Numbered from the stretch's first letter, positions 1 to 5,663 are shown. The stretch: 5,886 bases of DNA from Campylobacterales bacterium (GCA_027056215.1 JALULO010000267.1:1-5886), one strand, 5' to 3'. Notes: generated by a model not told the origin, from the letters alone. Numbers and translations are program-made.

Positions 1-149
1 GCATAATATATAGCTGCCAATATACCCATCCATAGTCTTAAAGAAAAAAATGCAGTAATCATATAGTAGATTCTATAGTTTTTTGAAGATAGTATCCTAG
101 CAATCAGTATAGTGCTGAAAAATATAATCATGAGAATTTGGATTGACAC
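1..149 (-). CDS. N-terminal part of an unidentified integral membrane protein (runs off the window)
   Basis: A reading frame opens with GTG at 149-147 and stays open for 49 codons to the window edge. The G of the GTG is also the last base of the tagD stop (TAG at 151-149), a one-base overlap typical of coupled genes. An AAGGA ribosome site at 163-159 lies 9 nt upstream of the GTG. A later in-frame ATG at 131-129 is the alternative start but has no such site. The visible residues are strongly hydrophobic: roughly 1-20 form one membrane segment, a short polar SSKNYR loop follows, and roughly 28-49 form a second. In this place, after a flippase and sugar-nucleotide genes, an O-antigen polymerase (Wzy), an O-acetyltransferase or another membrane glycan enzyme is possible. 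No family motif is visible, so I do not name it. The gene call is fairly secure; the function is unknown. Confidence 0.7.
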   Translation of the reverse strand, partial: MSIQILMIIFFSTILIARILSSKNYRIYYMITAFFSLRLWMGILAAIYY

Positions 150-607
150 TAATCAAAGTCCTTTTTAAGCTGTTCCAAAATCTCAAATGCTTTTAATATC
201 TCATGTTTAGAAACAGAAAAAGTTTTGAGTGTATTTTTGAGCTGTGTAGAAGAAATGCCTTCTGTTCTGTCCAGATAGACAACGTCACAATACTCTTTTA
301 GAAAATCAAATTTTCCTTCCCAGTCATTGCCTATGGCAAAGACATCTACATGATGTTTTTGTACGTCAAGAATCTTTTGCTCCCAGTCATTTTCGGGGAT
401 GACCATGTCCACACACTTGATGTTTTCAACTATTTCAGCACGCTGCGCATAGGGGATAATGGTCTTTTTCCCTTTAAGTGCATTGAACTCATCTGTAGAA
501 ACTGCAACTATTAGTTTATCTCCCAAAGACTTTAACCGCTGAAGTAGCTTGAGATGACCAATGTGAAACAAGTCAAATGTACCGTAGGTGATTATTGTTT
601 TTGCCAT
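149..607 (-). CDS. tagD: Glycerol-3-phosphate cytidylyltransferase, TagD family
   Basis: This 152-residue cytosolic enzyme should transfer CMP from CTP to sn-glycerol 3-phosphate, giving CDP-glycerol. Visible features are those of the family: a GTFDLFHIGH nucleotide-binding motif (residues 9-18, HxGH at 15-18), STDEFN (37-42), the DVFAIGNDWEGKFDFL block (88-103) and the second signature RTEGISST (114-121). From memory, it aligns almost without gaps to Bacillus TagD, which is about 129 residues. The extra C-terminal 24 or so residues here are rich in K, E and L and look like an added amphipathic helix. The ATG at 607 has AGGA at 618-615. It overlaps the 3' end of the flippase gene by 16 nt, so translation is probably coupled. 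In a Gram-negative cluster the product would feed glycerol-phosphate decoration of O-antigen or capsule, not teichoic acid. Other nucleotidyltransferases of this fold are possible, but the match to TagD is specific. Confidence 0.87.
   Translation of the reverse strand: MAKTIITYGTFDLFHIGHLKLLQRLKSLGDKLIVAVSTDEFNALKGKKTIIPYAQRAEIVENIKCVDMVIPENDWEQKILDVQKHHVDVFAIGNDWEGKFDFLKEYCDVVYLDRTEGISSTQLKNTLKTFSVSKHEILKAFEILEQLKKDFD
159..163 (-). promoter_or_regulatory. Ribosome binding site that decides the GTG start of the terminal membrane protein
   Basis: AAGGA on the minus strand lies inside the last codons of tagD, 9 nt before the GTG at 149. It is the main reason for choosing GTG over the downstream ATG at 131. 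It also implies that translation of the membrane protein is coupled to termination of tagD. Confidence 0.6.
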
Positions 608-1860
608 AGCGCTTTCCTTTTAACCCAATATAATCTGATACTAAAAACCAATACTTCTGTTGCAATCACAAGTAGTGCAACATTGTAAATAGAGACTTGT
701 TTAAGAAGTATAAGCATCCCTAGACCTAACAAGTGAAAAATTGAACCGTATATGACACTCATATTGGCATATTTTGCATATCCCAGTGCTGCTAGAAATG
801 GATACCCAAGCAATATGGAGGGCACCACAACAATAGCTGCTATAAGCAATATGTGAAAGACATGGAGCGATTCTTCCCCTATGGCTTCTGTAAACAGTAG
901 GTCAAAAATGTATTGACCAATAAAAAACAGTAAAATTATACCCAAAATATTGACAAGAACTGAGAGTGTAAAGATTTTTTTAAACAGTGGAATATTTTTG
1001 TGTTTTGCCACATAGGGGTAGAGTGCTTGAACAATAGGTTGATACACTTGCTGCATAGCCTGATAGAGTTTTTCAGCTATAGAATAGTACCCAACCATAG
1101 TGTTGTTGGTGAAGATCCCCAAGATAAAAGCATTGGCAGAAGTGTACAGAGTTAAAGAGAGTCTTGACCAAAAAAACTGAGCACTTTCAAAAAAATAATG
1201 TTTGAGCGTACTGATGTCGCAGAATATAAAAGATTGATTAAAGTTTTTATGTATGATTCTTAATGAAAATAGCGCACCTATGATAAACCCCAACCCATTG
1301 ACTAAGGGTACATAGATGTAGTCACTTTGTTTTTGTATGACAATAAAAACCAGTAATGTAAACAGCACCCTTGATGTGATATTGATGATGGTGATATATT
1401 TCATTTTTTCCATACCTTGAAAATACCAGATAGGGAAGAGTGCCTGCCCTACGACCCATAAAAAGGTAAGATAATACAGCCCAGCATCTTTTGAAAATTT
1501 ATCAAAAGTAAATATAATTAAAGAGAGAATAACTAAAGAAATAATAATCAGAATAAATTTGATTGTCATAACAGCACTAAATATTTCAGTAATTTTTTGT
1601 TTATTATCTCTATGCACTGATATGTCTTTGGTTGCAGAAAGGTTAAATCCAAAATCAACAAAGATATTGAAAAAAATGATAAATGCTTGAGCGAACATAA
1701 CCAAACCAAATTTCTCTGTGCCCAATACACGTACTAAGTAGGGAAGAGTTATAAGGGGTAAAATATATGTAAATATCTGTAATACAGACAGAGAAAAAAA
1801 GTTCGACAATAGCTGTTTTTTTTCTTTGGTATTTACTTTATTTTTTATTTTTGTAATCAA
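592..1860 (-). CDS. Wzx-type oligosaccharide flippase (polysaccharide transporter, MOP/PST family)
   Basis: This 422-residue polytopic inner-membrane protein should flip undecaprenyl-linked repeat units from the cytoplasmic to the periplasmic face. After a lysine-rich cytoplasmic start (1-16) I count about 12 hydrophobic segments. Family signatures include LPYLVRVLGTEKFGL (39-53), FGFNLSATKDIS (70-81) and PIWYFQGMEKMKYI (143-156), as in RfbX/Wzx proteins. The start is unusual. The only credible codon is TTG at 1860-1858, with AGGA at 1873-1870 nine nt upstream. The fcl stop TAA (1866-1864) lies two codons upstream in the same frame, so no longer start exists, and the first ATG is some 55 codons in and would cut the first membrane segment. 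The 3' end overlaps tagD. The family assignment is secure; the substrate cannot be read from sequence, though a fucose-containing unit is suggested by the neighbours. Confidence 0.9.
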   Translation of the reverse strand: MITKIKNKVNTKEKKQLLSNFFSLSVLQIFTYILPLITLPYLVRVLGTEKFGLVMFAQAFIIFFNIFVDFGFNLSATKDISVHRDNKQKITEIFSAVMTIKFILIIISLVILSLIIFTFDKFSKDAGLYYLTFLWVVGQALFPIWYFQGMEKMKYITIINITSRVLFTLLVFIVIQKQSDYIYVPLVNGLGFIIGALFSLRIIHKNFNQSFIFCDISTLKHYFFESAQFFWSRLSLTLYTSANAFILGIFTNNTMVGYYSIAEKLYQAMQQVYQPIVQALYPYVAKHKNIPLFKKIFTLSVLVNILGIILLFFIGQYIFDLLFTEAIGEESLHVFHILLIAAIVVVPSILLGYPFLAALGYAKYANMSVIYGSIFHLLGLGMLILLKQVSIYNVALLVIATEVLVFSIRLYWVKRKALWQKQ

Positions 1861-1863
1861 CGT

Positions 1864-2949
1864 TTACTGTCCTAAATACCACTGATACATCATCCTTATT
1901 CCATCTTCAAGCTCAACATTATGCTTCCATCCAAGTGCATGAAGTTTAGATACATTTGTAAGCTTTTTCATGGTTCCGTCTGGTTTGTCTGTATTAAAGT
2001 AAAGTTCACCTTTAAAACCGACAATTCCTTTGATGGTCTCTGCTAACTCTTTAATGGAGATATCAACACCTGTTCCGATATTGATATGCGTGTTACGGAT
2101 TTCTTTATTTTTGATTTCATTTGGGGTGTATGTAGAATTAGAGCCTTTTTGCAGAGTATATGTATCTTGAAAGTCTCTGTTTTTCATTAAAAATACACAG
2201 GCATCAGCCATATCTTCTGACCATAAAAATTCACGCATTGGTTTGCCTGTACCCCAAATCTCAACTTTGTTTTCATCCACTCCGAAGTTGGAAAGATACA
2301 CTTTGGCTTCATCTATGTTTTTTACGCCAAGATCATGTACAACTTCATCATACTTACCTTCATTGAGAAGTTTGGCACAATGGATTTTTCTGATAAGTGC
2401 TGGAAGTACATGGGACTTCTCTAAGTCAAAGTTGTCATTTGGTCCATAGAGGTTCGTAGGCATTACGGAAATAAAATTTGTACCATACTGCAAGTTGTAA
2501 CTTTCACACATCTTAATACCTGCTATTTTAGCTATGGCATAAGGTTCGTTGGTATATTCCAGTGTATCCGTGAGTAAACAATCTTCGGGCATTGGTTGTG
2601 GTGCATTTTTAGGGTAAATACATGTACTTCCTAGGAAAAGTAATTTTTTAACACCATGGACATAACTTTGATGAATGATATTATTCTGAATCTGTAAATT
2701 TTCATAAATAAAGTCTGCACGGTAGGTATTGTTAGCAACGATACCACCTACTTTAGCAGCAGCTAAAATAACATATTCTGGTTTTTCCCTATTGAAAAAG
2801 TCAGCTACAGCATTTTGATTACACAAATCTAACTCTTGATGTGTTCTAGAGATAAGGTTTGTGTATCCCTTATCCTGTAGATTTTTTACAATAGCAGATC
2901 CTACTAGACCTCGGTGTCCAGCAATGTAAATTTTAGCATTTTTATTCAT
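1864..2949 (-). CDS. fcl: GDP-L-fucose synthase (GDP-4-keto-6-deoxymannose 3,5-epimerase-4-reductase)
   Basis: This cytosolic short-chain dehydrogenase-type epimerase/reductase uses NADPH to convert the product of Gmd into GDP-L-fucose. From the ATG at 2949 it has 361 residues. It carries a dinucleotide-binding GHRGLVGS (11-18), the GSTCIYP active-site strand with Ser108 and Cys110, the YxxxK pair Tyr137/Lys141, His180 in SHVLPALIRK, and WGTGKPMREFLWSEDMA (232-248). The protein is about 40 residues longer than the roughly 321-residue enterobacterial enzyme because of two inserts, near 195-230 and 260-288. I recall the same long form in Bacteroidetes and Campylobacterota. A GTG at 2958 is also in frame, but it lies inside the AGGTG ribosome site that serves the ATG, so I prefer the ATG. 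It follows gmd by 22 nt and precedes the flippase by 3 nt. Confidence 0.95.
   Translation of the reverse strand: MNKNAKIYIAGHRGLVGSAIVKNLQDKGYTNLISRTHQELDLCNQNAVADFFNREKPEYVILAAAKVGGIVANNTYRADFIYENLQIQNNIIHQSYVHGVKKLLFLGSTCIYPKNAPQPMPEDCLLTDTLEYTNEPYAIAKIAGIKMCESYNLQYGTNFISVMPTNLYGPNDNFDLEKSHVLPALIRKIHCAKLLNEGKYDEVVHDLGVKNIDEAKVYLSNFGVDENKVEIWGTGKPMREFLWSEDMADACVFLMKNRDFQDTYTLQKGSNSTYTPNEIKNKEIRNTHINIGTGVDISIKELAETIKGIVGFKGELYFNTDKPDGTMKKLTNVSKLHALGWKHNVELEDGIRMMYQWYLGQ
1870..1873 (-). promoter_or_regulatory. Ribosome binding site supporting a TTG start for the flippase
   Basis: AGGA on the minus strand is embedded in the last codons of fcl, 9 nt before the TTG at 1860. With the in-frame stop just upstream and no nearby ATG, it supports TTG as the initiation codon. 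Confidence 0.5.
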
Positions 2950-2955
2950 ATTTAT

Positions 2956-2960
2956 CACCT
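2956..2960 (-). promoter_or_regulatory. Ribosome binding site that decides the fcl start
   Basis: AGGTG on the minus strand lies 6 nt before the ATG at 2949. The GTG at 2958-2956, which would otherwise lengthen Fcl by three residues, is part of this site. It is therefore better read as Shine-Dalgarno sequence than as a start codon. Confidence 0.65.
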
Positions 2961-2971
2961 AGTACTATGAA

Positions 2972-4090
2972 TTACTCAAAATAATTCATGATGGTATATC
3001 CACCATCTTTCAAGTATTGGTCTTTTGTCATAAGTTTTAAATCTGAAGCCATCATGTCATCTACAAGTTCTTTGAGTTGGTATTCTCTTGTCCAACCCAG
3101 TTTTTCTTCAGCCTTTGTTGGATCTCCAAGAAGTAAATCAACTTCTGTAGGTCTAAAGTATTTTGGATCAACAGCTACTACTGCTTGACCTATTTCTACT
3201 TTGTATTTAGGATTTGTACATGCTGTAACATACCCTTTTTCGTCTACACCTTCACCTTTAAATTCCAGTTCAATCCCAGCATAAGCAAATGCCATACGTA
3301 CAAAGTCACGTACGGTAGTTGTCTGTCCAGTAGCGATGACCCAGTCTTCCGGTTCATCGGCTTGAAGGATAAGCCACATCATACGCACATAATCTTTCGC
3401 ATGTCCCCAGTCACGTTTTGCATCTAAGTTACCCAAATAAAGTCTGTCTTGTAGCCCAAGAGCAATCTTTGATGCTGCACGTGTGATTTTACGTGTGACA
3501 AAGGTCTCTCCTCTTACTGGAGATTCATGGTTAAATAAAATACCATTACATGCGAACATACCATAAGCTTCTCTGTAGTTGACGGTAATCCAGTACGCAT
3601 ACATTTTAGCCACTGCATAAGGTGAACGTGGATAAAATGGTGTCGTTTCCTTTTGCGGTGTCTCTTGTACTTTACCAAAGAGTTCTGAGGTAGATGCTTG
3701 ATATATTTTTGTCTTTTTTGTAAGACCTAAGAGTTTTACTGCTTCCAAAATACGTAGTGTACCAGTACCATCTGCATTTGCGACATATTCAGGTGTTTCA
3801 AAACTAACAGCTACATGTGACATAGCTGCCAAGTTATAGATTTCATCTGGCTGTACTTCTTGGATAATACGAGTGAGATTCATAGAGTCAGTCATCTCCC
3901 CATAATGGAGGATAAAGTTTCTATTCTCAATATGTGGGTCTTGGTAAAGATGATCGATTCTATCTGTATTAAAAAGAGATGATCTTCTTTTTATACCATG
4001 AACTTCATAGCCTTTTTTAAGTAAAAATTCTGCTAGATATGATCCATCCTGACCTGTAATCCCTGTGATGAGTGCTATTTTTTTAGACAT
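2972..4090 (-). CDS. gmd: GDP-mannose 4,6-dehydratase
   Basis: This 372-residue cytosolic enzyme removes water from GDP-D-mannose to give GDP-4-keto-6-deoxy-D-mannose, the first step to GDP-L-fucose. The length is normal for the family. Visible motifs are the NADP-binding GITGQDGSYLAEFLL (10-24), HGIKRRSS (31-38), LAAMSHV (87-93), the catalytic strand STSELFG with Thr134 and Glu136, the YxxxK pair Tyr158/Lys162 in PRSPYAVAK, FNHESPVRGETFVTRK (186-201) and RDWGHAKDYV (226-235). The ATG at 4090 has an AGGGG ribosome site at 4100-4096 five nt upstream. The first bases of gmd overlap the stop of a short galU relic (4083-4085), suggesting that gmd once sat directly behind a galU gene. The fcl gene follows after 22 nt. 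The intermediate can also feed GDP-rhamnose or GDP-perosamine routes, but the adjacent fcl points to fucose. Confidence 0.97.
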   Translation of the reverse strand: MSKKIALITGITGQDGSYLAEFLLKKGYEVHGIKRRSSLFNTDRIDHLYQDPHIENRNFILHYGEMTDSMNLTRIIQEVQPDEIYNLAAMSHVAVSFETPEYVANADGTGTLRILEAVKLLGLTKKTKIYQASTSELFGKVQETPQKETTPFYPRSPYAVAKMYAYWITVNYREAYGMFACNGILFNHESPVRGETFVTRKITRAASKIALGLQDRLYLGNLDAKRDWGHAKDYVRMMWLILQADEPEDWVIATGQTTTVRDFVRMAFAYAGIELEFKGEGVDEKGYVTACTNPKYKVEIGQAVVAVDPKYFRPTEVDLLLGDPTKAEEKLGWTREYQLKELVDDMMASDLKLMTKDQYLKDGGYTIMNYFE

Positions 4091-4095
4091 TTTTT

Positions 4096-4100
4096 CCCCT
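4096..4100 (-). promoter_or_regulatory. Ribosome binding site of gmd
   Basis: AGGGG on the minus strand lies 5 nt before the gmd ATG at 4090. It sits inside the reading frame of the galU relic, just before that relic's TAA stop. Confidence 0.7.
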
Positions 4101-4103
4101 TTT

Positions 4104-4157
4104 ATAAAAATAATTTGTCGCTTCTACAAAGCCATCTACAGAACCGCAGTCAAAACG
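4104..4157 (-). repeat. Direct repeat copy 1: galU 3'-end homology before gmd
   Basis: This 54-bp segment matches 4789-4842 in the same orientation at 47 of 54 positions, by hand alignment without gaps. The first 15 bases on the plus strand (4104-4118) are identical to 4789-4803. The match weakens past 4157. Together with copy 2 it flanks the toxin-antitoxin module. Confidence 0.85.
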
Positions 4158-4209
4158 TTTACTTTGAGTCTTAGTGTTAAACGGGTAGTGTGTAGTAGGT
4201 GGGGGCATG

Positions 4210-4215
4210 ATTATA
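4210..4215 (-). promoter_or_regulatory. Possible -10 element for the gmd operon
   Basis: A perfect TATAAT lies on the minus strand about 120 nt before the gmd ATG, in the gap after the toxin gene. No good -35 is visible at the usual distance, but Campylobacterota sigma-70 promoters often lack one. AT-rich DNA yields such hexamers by chance, so this is only a candidate for a start separate from read-through from galU. Confidence 0.3.
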
Positions 4216-4239
4216 TATTGATTATTCATTAGAATGCCT

Positions 4240-4563
4240 TTAAATTTCATTACAAAACAATTTTTTTAATTTTTCCATCAATGCACTATTGACTGATGCA
4301 AGTTTTTTGTTTACCAATTCAGAGTTTAGAGTAAAGCATTTATCATACTTAACATAAGACTGTAGTTTTAAATCGCCATTGGCTATATCTGAATTATTTA
4401 TAGCGTACGATTTTGATTGGGTATTTTTTGAGGTGATTTGAAAACAGACAAAATCATTATATTCATTTTCACTTTTTATGACAAGTACCGGTCTTTTTTT
4501 TGATTTAACAAGTGTTGTAAATGGAAAGTCAATAAGAACAATATCTCCTCTTTTATAGATCAT
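4240..4563 (-). CDS. MazF/PemK-family toxin of a type II toxin-antitoxin module
   Basis: The 107-residue product resembles PemK/MazF endoribonucleases, which cleave RNA and halt growth when their antitoxin is lost. Matching features are the N-terminal YKRGDIVLIDFPF (3-15), KKRPVLVI (22-29, with the conserved Arg24-Pro25), FQITSK (41-46, the Thr/Ser strand) and SYVKYDKCFTLN (69-80), then a hydrophobic and lysine-rich C-terminal helix. An ATG at 4575 would add MRRG. I prefer the ATG at 4563 because GAGG (4573-4570) lies 6 nt before it and because MIYKRGD is a usual start for the family. It overlaps the antitoxin by 11 nt, so the two are co-translated. The gene is AT-rich and sits between galU and gmd, an unusual position for a toxin. 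Cleavage specificity cannot be predicted. Confidence 0.85.
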   Translation of the reverse strand: MIYKRGDIVLIDFPFTTLVKSKKRPVLVIKSENEYNDFVCFQITSKNTQSKSYAINNSDIANGDLKLQSYVKYDKCFTLNSELVNKKLASVNSALMEKLKKLFCNEI

Positions 4564-4759
4564 TCCACGCCTCATCTTCTTGATTGTTCCACGTGTGTTT
4601 CATGGCATCAATCTGAAGTTTTATGAAATCGTATTCAACTTTGTCTTCTTGATTTGAATCAAACTTTATTTTCTCTATCATGACACCTTTTAGACTATGA
4701 AGCATTTCCAAGATATTGGCAGTATAATTATCTTTTACCTCAATAGTTATCTTTTGCAT
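4553..4759 (-). CDS. Probable antitoxin partner of the MazF/PemK-type toxin
   Basis: This 68-residue acidic protein lies directly before the toxin gene and overlaps it by 11 nt, the usual antitoxin-first order. Its role is inferred mainly from that position. The N-terminal part looks like strand-helix-strand (KITIEV 3-8, a helix around 11-23, then MIEKIKF at 27-33). The C-terminal part, HTWNNQEDEAWNDL (55-68), is acidic with two tryptophans, as expected for a flexible tail that wraps the toxin. I do not see a clear ribbon-helix-helix, AbrB or Phd motif, so whether it binds DNA and represses its own operon is unknown. The ATG at 4759 has a good AAGGA site at 4770-4766. It starts only 17 nt after the galU stop and has no obvious promoter of its own in that gap, so it probably shares the galU transcript. 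Confidence 0.75.
   Translation of the reverse strand: MQKITIEVKDNYTANILEMLHSLKGVMIEKIKFDSNQEDKVEYDFIKLQIDAMKHTWNNQEDEAWNDL
4570..4573 (-). promoter_or_regulatory. Ribosome binding site that decides the toxin start
   Basis: GAGG on the minus strand lies 6 nt before the ATG at 4563, inside the antitoxin coding region. The earlier ATG at 4575 has only a weak purine run before it, so the shorter toxin is preferred. Confidence 0.45.
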
Positions 4760-4776
4760 TGAAAATCCTTTTTTAT

Positions 4777-5598
4777 CTACATTTTACCATAAAAATAATT
4801 TGTAGCCTCAACAAACCCATCCACAGACCCACAGTCAAAACGCTTACCTTTAAACTTATAGGCAATGACATTACCTTGTTTTGCCTGTTCGAGCAGGGCA
4901 TCGGTAATTTGGATCTCTCCACCTTTACCAGGTTTAGTATTTCTAAGAATTTCAAAAATATCCGGTGTGAGAATGTAGCGACCAATGATTGCCATGTTAG
5001 TTGGTGCATCTTTTGGGTCTGGTTTTTCTACCATGTCAGTAACGCGGTAAGTGTCTGTAGTACTATCTACAAGTTCACCAGCAATGACACCATATTTGTT
5101 GGTCTCTTCCATAGGTACTTCTTCTATGGCAACGACAGAACATTGGTATTTTTCATAGACTTCTATCATTTGTTTAAGTACCGAACCTTCTTCATGGGTA
5201 CAAAGGTCATCGGCAAGAAGTACGGCAAAGGGTTCATTGCCTATGAGGGTTTCTCCTGTAAGAATGGCATGACCTAAACCTTTCATCTCTACTTGTCGCG
5301 TGTAGGAAAAGGTACAGTTAGTAATCAGTGAACGTATCTCTGAAAGTAGGTTCTCTTTAGAACCACCTTTGATTTGATGTTCTAGTTCATAGGAGATGTC
5401 AAAGTGGTCTTCTATGGCACGTTTGCCACGACCGGTAATAATAGCCATGGTATGTATGTCCGCTTCCACGGCTTCTTCCACTCCATACTGGATGAGTGGT
5501 TTGGTAAGTATGGGTAACATCTCTTTTGGTGTGGCTTTGGTTGCAGGTAAAAAGCGAGTACCATAGCCTGCTGCGGGGAATAAACATTTTTTGATCAT
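4777..5598 (-). CDS. galU: UTP-glucose-1-phosphate uridylyltransferase
   Basis: This 273-residue cytosolic enzyme makes UDP-glucose from UTP and glucose 1-phosphate, supplying glucose and, after further steps, galactose or glucuronate for surface glycans. The length is standard. Motifs include the nucleotide-binding FPAAGYGTRFLPATKATPKE (7-26), PLIQYGVEEA (34-43), the metal-binding region LLADD (127-131, likely Asp130), VEKP (190-193, with a substrate-contacting Lys), GKGGEIQITDAL (224-235) and KFKGKRFDCGSVDG (248-261). The ATG at 5598 has AGGGAG at 5615-5610, spaced 11 nt, somewhat long. It lies 65 nt after pgi, an adjacency I recall in other Campylobacterota. Its third codon positions use more G than the second galU tail near gmd, which marks the two as separate alleles. 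Confidence 0.97.
   Translation of the reverse strand: MIKKCLFPAAGYGTRFLPATKATPKEMLPILTKPLIQYGVEEAVEADIHTMAIITGRGKRAIEDHFDISYELEHQIKGGSKENLLSEIRSLITNCTFSYTRQVEMKGLGHAILTGETLIGNEPFAVLLADDLCTHEEGSVLKQMIEVYEKYQCSVVAIEEVPMEETNKYGVIAGELVDSTTDTYRVTDMVEKPDPKDAPTNMAIIGRYILTPDIFEILRNTKPGKGGEIQITDALLEQAKQGNVIAYKFKGKRFDCGSVDGFVEATNYFYGKM
4789..4842 (-). repeat. Direct repeat copy 2: 3' end of intact galU
   Basis: This is the coding 3' end of galU and the partner of the segment at 4104-4157. All seven mismatches between the copies fall at third codon positions and are synonymous, which points to descent from two functional galU alleles. It borders the toxin-antitoxin module on its upstream side. Confidence 0.85.
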
Positions 5599-5618
5599 TT
5601 TTCAACTTGCTCCCTAAA

Positions 5619-5636
5619 ATTATAGAGATAATTATA
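5619..5636 (-). promoter_or_regulatory. Possible galU promoter with two tandem -10 hexamers
   Basis: The pgi-galU gap holds two perfect TATAAT hexamers on the minus strand, at 5636-5631 and 5624-5619, exactly 12 bases apart. The upstream one would start RNA about 25 nt before the galU ATG, leaving room for the AGGGAG site. The downstream one would start RNA at the site itself. A -35-like TTGTGT lies at 5656-5651 but is too close for standard spacing. This is moderate evidence for a galU promoter independent of pgi. Confidence 0.4.
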
Positions 5637-5663
5637 GCCAAAGAAACGTTACACAAGCATTAC

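Larger units (their letters stand above)
4083..4229 (-). pseudogene. Relic of the 3' end of a second galU, in a 48-codon open frame
   Basis: On the minus strand, bases 4160-4104 encode KRFDCGSVDGFVEATNYFY, identical over 19 residues to residues 252-270 of the intact GalU in this window. The frame then reads KRGKNV and stops at TAA 4085-4083, overlapping the gmd start by 8 nt. The rest of a GalU is missing. Upstream residues (MPPPTTHYPFNTKTQS) do not resemble GalU, so homology begins abruptly near 4160. The frame is open back to an ATG at 4229 with AAAGG at 4241-4237 seven nt upstream, and further to an ATG at 4250 that overlaps the toxin's 3' end. It may therefore still be translated as a 48- or 55-residue peptide. 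I read it as the leftover tail of a galU that once preceded gmd. A functional role for the peptide is not supported. Confidence 0.75.

Noticed and set aside
3185..3427. An 80-codon plus-strand frame inside gmd
   Set aside because: It is antisense to a highly conserved gene and has no domain or ribosome site; the smaller plus-strand frames inside gmd and fcl are rejected for the same reason.
4205..4239. A possible terminator hairpin after the toxin gene (GCAT ... ATGC)
   Set aside because: The arms are only four bases, the loop is long and no T-run follows, so it would not be a stable intrinsic terminator.
4728..4755. Direct repeat AAAAGATAA at 4755-4747 and 4736-4728, near the antitoxin start, as an operator
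   Set aside because: It falls inside the first antitoxin codons in very AT-rich DNA, has no dyad symmetry, and such repeats are expected by chance.
4759..5277. A 172-codon open frame on the plus strand
   Set aside because: It lies wholly antisense to galU, which has complete family motifs. Its translation is rich in Phe, Cys and His as expected for a shadow frame, and it shows no recognisable domain.
5399..5656. An 85-codon minus-strand frame crossing the galU start
   Set aside because: It is out of frame with galU and overlaps its conserved N-terminal motif; the residues look like a frame-shifted reading of that motif.
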